Part shown: positions 60,940-64,000 of the stretch, one piece after another
How positions within the stretch are numbered: the stretch's first letter is position 1
Layout of the letters: each line of letters starts with the position of its first letter
Source: Spinacia oleracea
Taxonomy: Eukaryota; Streptophyta; Magnoliopsida; Caryophyllales; Amaranthaceae
NCBI RefSeq assembly: GCF_020520425.1
Contig: NC_079487.1
Span: 106,736,141 to 106,800,140, forward strand
Length of the DNA stretch: 64,000 bases
Direction: 5' to 3'
The notes under the pieces: generated by a model
What the model was told of the DNA's origin: nothing
The model's database searches: none
What the model saw: the letters and a program-made list of their open reading frames with translations, nothing else
Translations under genes and position numbers: made by a program

Positions 60940-62070
60940 TCACAACGCAGTGCAAAAATTAGAACGTATATCATCACCTTCATAAAGGATCTCGAAATCC
61001 TGATTGGCAATATTAAAAATTCCAAGATCATGCCCCCCCCCATAAAGAGTAGGTCCATCCCAAAATTGCCACTCATCGTCAGTGAAATAGATACAATTGT
61101 TTTTGCAATTATTGGTACCTGATACATCAACTGCCATAGAAGCATTGTTGCCAACAAATAATGCGACATCACCTAAGTCATTGACTTCCTCCCAAATTTT
61201 GTTGCCAAAATTGAGCTTATATACCTTAAAATCTATTGTTCGATAACAAACATCTAGATCCCAACCTTCAACCGCATCCAAATCCTCATTTAGAACTTCC
61301 ATTTTATGTCGAGCTACCATTATAAGATCGCCAAATGAGTCGAACAAGTATAATCTAGATAGTCCAACATTATCCAAAATACCTTGAGGTGGAGGTAGAT
61401 ATTCCATTACCGTCATGGTACTCATGTCACAACATCCTACCGCCCCTCTTTGATACAAGAAAAGTGTTTGTGAACCAAATTGAACAACATCAACCACACT
61501 TTTATATGTCTCAGAAGCTGGAATTGAAGACCATGTTTTGTCACCGGTCCTTGCATAAGCTACTGGGCTGCAATACTCACCAAGTATTGCTATGACGATA
61601 TAATCATTATCTCCTCCATCTGCTTTAAAAACAATTGCTTTGTCCACAAAACAATCACGTATCATATGAATATCTGTTTTGATTTGGTTGGGCATGGTTG
61701 GTTGAGGGGGTAGACCAAGTCGAGCTGTGGTAAGAGGGTTAAATAGATACAACTCTAGGTTAAGATCAAGTGTAATAACCCAACCACATGATGAACCCCA
61801 ACATCGAGCCCCAAAAGTTTGAGGTAGCTTCAATTGGTAACATTTTTGCTTATTTGGACAAAATAGTTTCCTAAAGAAATTAGGGTTTTCTTTCGTGTTC
61901 TCGGGTAGCATCAACAATGGTATTCCACTAAACCACATTGTCTTAAACATAGAAAACACACAATGCCATGAACTACAAACCGCGGAAAAATAGACTACAT
62001 CTTGGGCAGAATCTAGATTCAGTAATATTTCTCCAAGGATATCGACGGGTAACGAACACCAATCAGCCAT
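60940..62070 (-). CDS. F-box protein with DUF295 domain
   Basis: A single uninterrupted frame of 376 aa. The F-box is at about residues 3-44 (WCSLPVDILGEILLNLDS ... CSSWHCVF) and should bind SKP1 in an SCF ubiquitin ligase. The remainder is the DUF295/KIB-type beta-propeller domain, with the signatures LYLFNPLT, CFVDKAIVF, KVYKLNF and IYFTDDEW. Plant members of this large, fast-evolving family act in protein turnover or stress and hormone regulation; the target cannot be read here. The start is the ATG before the F-box. A 5' UTR intron (62119-62401, GT-AG on the minus strand) is possible. No disabling change was seen. Confidence 0.9.
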   Translation of the reverse strand: MADWCSLPVDILGEILLNLDSAQDVVYFSAVCSSWHCVFSMFKTMWFSGIPLLMLPENTKENPNFFRKLFCPNKQKCYQLKLPQTFGARCWGSSCGWVITLDLNLELYLFNPLTTARLGLPPQPTMPNQIKTDIHMIRDCFVDKAIVFKADGGDNDYIVIAILGEYCSPVAYARTGDKTWSSIPASETYKSVVDVVQFGSQTLFLYQRGAVGCCDMSTMTVMEYLPPPQGILDNVGLSRLYLFDSFGDLIMVARHKMEVLNEDLDAVEGWDLDVCYRTIDFKVYKLNFGNKIWEEVNDLGDVALFVGNNASMAVDVSGTNNCKNNCIYFTDDEWQFWDGPTLYGGGHDLGIFNIANQDFEILYEGDDIRSNFCTAL

Positions 62071-62118
62071 GTATCCGAATAAGCTGTCAAATCCAAATAA
62101 AGAACACTCAACAGGTTG

Positions 62119-62401
62119 CTAGAAACACAAATTCAAACATTCCAATAATTCATTGAATTAATAAACTGTTAATAATAAACTGCACATTCACAAGTTATAG
62201 TCAATTATAGTGCAGCAGCATGCCAGCATCGACAAAAGAAATTAAATTATTAACTGTAAATCAATTGTTGATAAATTGTTGAAATTTTGATTTTGATTAC
62301 CAGAAAATTGGAAGAATAATTGATTTGTAGATCTTAATATAGAGTAATTATGATTAGAGTAATTTTGGGATTTGATGGAATTCAAGAGAAGAATATGATA
62401 C
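62119..62401 (-). other. Possible 5' UTR intron of the F-box gene
   Basis: On the minus strand a donor (CGATACAG|GTATC) and an acceptor (GTTTCTAG|CAACC) frame 283 bp, 48 bp upstream of the ATG. No transcript evidence is available. Confidence 0.4.
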
Positions 62402-62614
62402 CTGTATCGGAAGGAGATTCAACTTCAGCGTCCGTCTCTGTGTAATGTATGCGGTAATGTAATGAAACACCCGGAGAATATATTTAGGACGGTGCTTGAA
62501 GTAATTTCGATTGGAAATACCAAATTGGGTTTTTTTTTTTTTCGGAAAACAAATTGGGTTATGTTCCCAACGGTTTTGGATCCTAGAGTTATAAAATACG
62601 GAGTAACTCTATAA

Positions 62615-62747
62615 GGTAGAGTTTGAGCATATCAACCATTGAATGAAAAATCAATGGTTCATATATTATCTTTCCAAAATTCCCCTATTTTTTCTCATCA
62701 ATATGAGCCATTAATTTTAAAATGTACGGTTTAGATACAACTCTACC
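62615..62747. mobile_element. Small TIR (MITE-like) element
   Basis: GGTAGAGTTTGAG and ACAACTCTACC form imperfect inverted ends about 130 bp apart, with CAACCATTGA/TCAATGGTT inside. The target duplication was not resolved. Confidence 0.5.
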
Positions 62748-63827
62748 TGGACTCGTTTTCAACAAAATTTCAATTGGAAATCTCTCTCCCTTTCACGGAC
62801 AAGGGACGGAAATTTTAGTTTTTTTGTGAAAAAGTAAATTTTCTATTTGTTAGGTGTTACTCCGTATAAAATAATTTATTCTATTATTTATTCACATATT
62901 TATAATATGCACATACAACTCTAACACCACATAAACTCTTAAAAACATAAACTTATTAATAATAGAAAACTTTACATAATACTAGAAATTTTATGTACAA
63001 TATGCTTCGTAGTTCCTCACACTAAAGCACACCAAAACTTCACATTGTATTTTTATTTATTTATAATTTAAGCATATTCTTTTTGTAAGTTGAGTTGTAC
63101 AATAAATTTTTCTTGGAAATAATAACAATAAAAATATTCTATCAGTAAATAACGAAGTGCCCATATTTAAATGCAACTCCTTTTATGTTTACAATTGAAA
63201 AGCATATTTTTATATGCTTTGATCAGTATCGTTTTTTGTTTCGGGTTTTTTTTTTTTTTTAAAAAAAAAGTATGGAAAAAAAAAATTAGTTTCTAGTTTT
63301 TTTTATGTCATTTTTCAAAATCAACGTGCTTTTAAAAAAATTAATGAATTCGAGCATTGAGAATCCTGCATAAACCAACATATTTATGATTATGAAAACC
63401 AAAACTAAAACCAATCCCATAGGGAGGATAAATAAAATTGAAGGCAACACAGAATCAATTAAGCAGAGGAGATTGATGGTGAAGGATTATGATCGACAAA
63501 ATCAGATAACAGATTCGATTAATCAAAAGTGTCCATGATTAATCAATGAGAGATAGAGAAAACATATAAAACGTGACATACCCAAAAATTCATATCTGTA
63601 AATTTAACATATTCAACATGACTAGTAAATCTGAAAAAGCCCGACTAGAATGATCTTCTAACATCGTATGGAAATTGGAAAGGCCAGAAAAACTACAAAG
63701 GATTATGATCTTCTAAAATATCACAAGAGCTTTGCTTAAAACAGTGCAAAATTATCGGCTAATAATCCATTATGCATTTCCTACTCCAAATGTTTTTTTT
63801 TCAGTCGCAGGAGTCTGAAGCTTTGGG
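62748..63827. other. AT-rich intergenic stretch
   Basis: It contains a T-run followed by an A-run near 63246-63290, which could pair as a hairpin. It also holds sequence resembling repeats near 29330 and 34440 (words such as AAAATCAACATG). No gene was seen. Confidence 0.45.
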
Positions 63828-63940
63828 TCAGTTTATCCGAGCAGCGGCAGGAGCAGAAGTAGCACCAACACCACCTAAAAGGCTTGCTAATCCACCTTGA
63901 CTCCTCATTTGTTCTTGAGCTTCCCTCATTTCCTCAGTAT
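63828..63940 (-). CDS. Last exon of an unidentified gene (partial)
   Basis: On the minus strand a plausible acceptor (CCTGTCAG) precedes a 113-nt exon whose open frame ends at TGA (63828-63830). It encodes about 36 residues: an acidic/charged start (TEEMREAQEQMRSQ), then GGLASLLGG and an Ala-rich end. The codon split and clean splice site suggest the terminal exon of a gene that continues to the right of the window. I do not recognise the family. Confidence 0.5.
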
Positions 63941-64000
63941 CTGACAGGGTCAGAATATACATTATATGATTATATGCTCAGAGAAGATACCATGAAAGTC

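Overview
The window is nuclear DNA of a flowering plant. Genes have many short GT-AG introns, and transposable elements fill most of the space between them. The proteins are typical angiosperm housekeeping types. Frequent 'actccgta' motifs and the style of the repeats would fit a Caryophyllales/Amaranthaceae genome such as spinach, beet or quinoa. That assignment is an impression, not a demonstrated fact.

Left third (1-20.2 kb): a nest of transposons with no intact host gene. A CACTA-like DNA transposon ends at 3062. It abuts a decayed Ty3/gypsy retrotransposon with gag and aspartic protease remnants. Two other LTR retrotransposons interrupt that gypsy element. Element A (3729-7956, minus orientation) has 1890-bp LTRs, a 448-bp interior and the target duplication TCGAC, and it sits in the protease codons. 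Element B (8706-19703, plus orientation) has 1465-bp LTRs, an 8-kb interior without gag-pol and the target duplication GGGAG, and it sits in the polypurine tract of the gypsy element. The gypsy 3' LTR resumes at 19711. LTR comparison suggests element A is very young and element B older (about 1% divergence).

Middle and right (20.2-64 kb): this is the gene-bearing part. The genes in order are: a GH79 heparanase-like glucuronidase (+, nine exons, 533 aa); an organellar cysteinyl-tRNA synthetase (-, nine exons, 578 aa), convergent with it; a HESO1-like terminal nucleotidyltransferase (+, 715 aa) whose long C-terminal tail carries degenerate repeats; a GT31 hydroxyproline O-galactosyltransferase (-, twelve coding exons, 350 aa); an intact F-box/DUF295 gene (-, 376 aa); and the last exon of an unidentified gene at the right edge (-). 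All exon junctions given keep the reading frame and were placed by reading GT-AG sites and family similarity, without transcript data.

Between and inside these genes lie a 3.8-kb non-autonomous Helitron, several Harbinger-, Stowaway- and hAT-like MITEs (two of them nested pairs), a 184-bp solo LTR, a SINE-like fragment and a LINE-derived RNase H pseudogene. The genes act in unrelated processes (cell-wall glycan trimming, organellar translation, RNA 3' tailing, arabinogalactan-protein glycosylation, and protein turnover or regulation), so no functional cluster is proposed.
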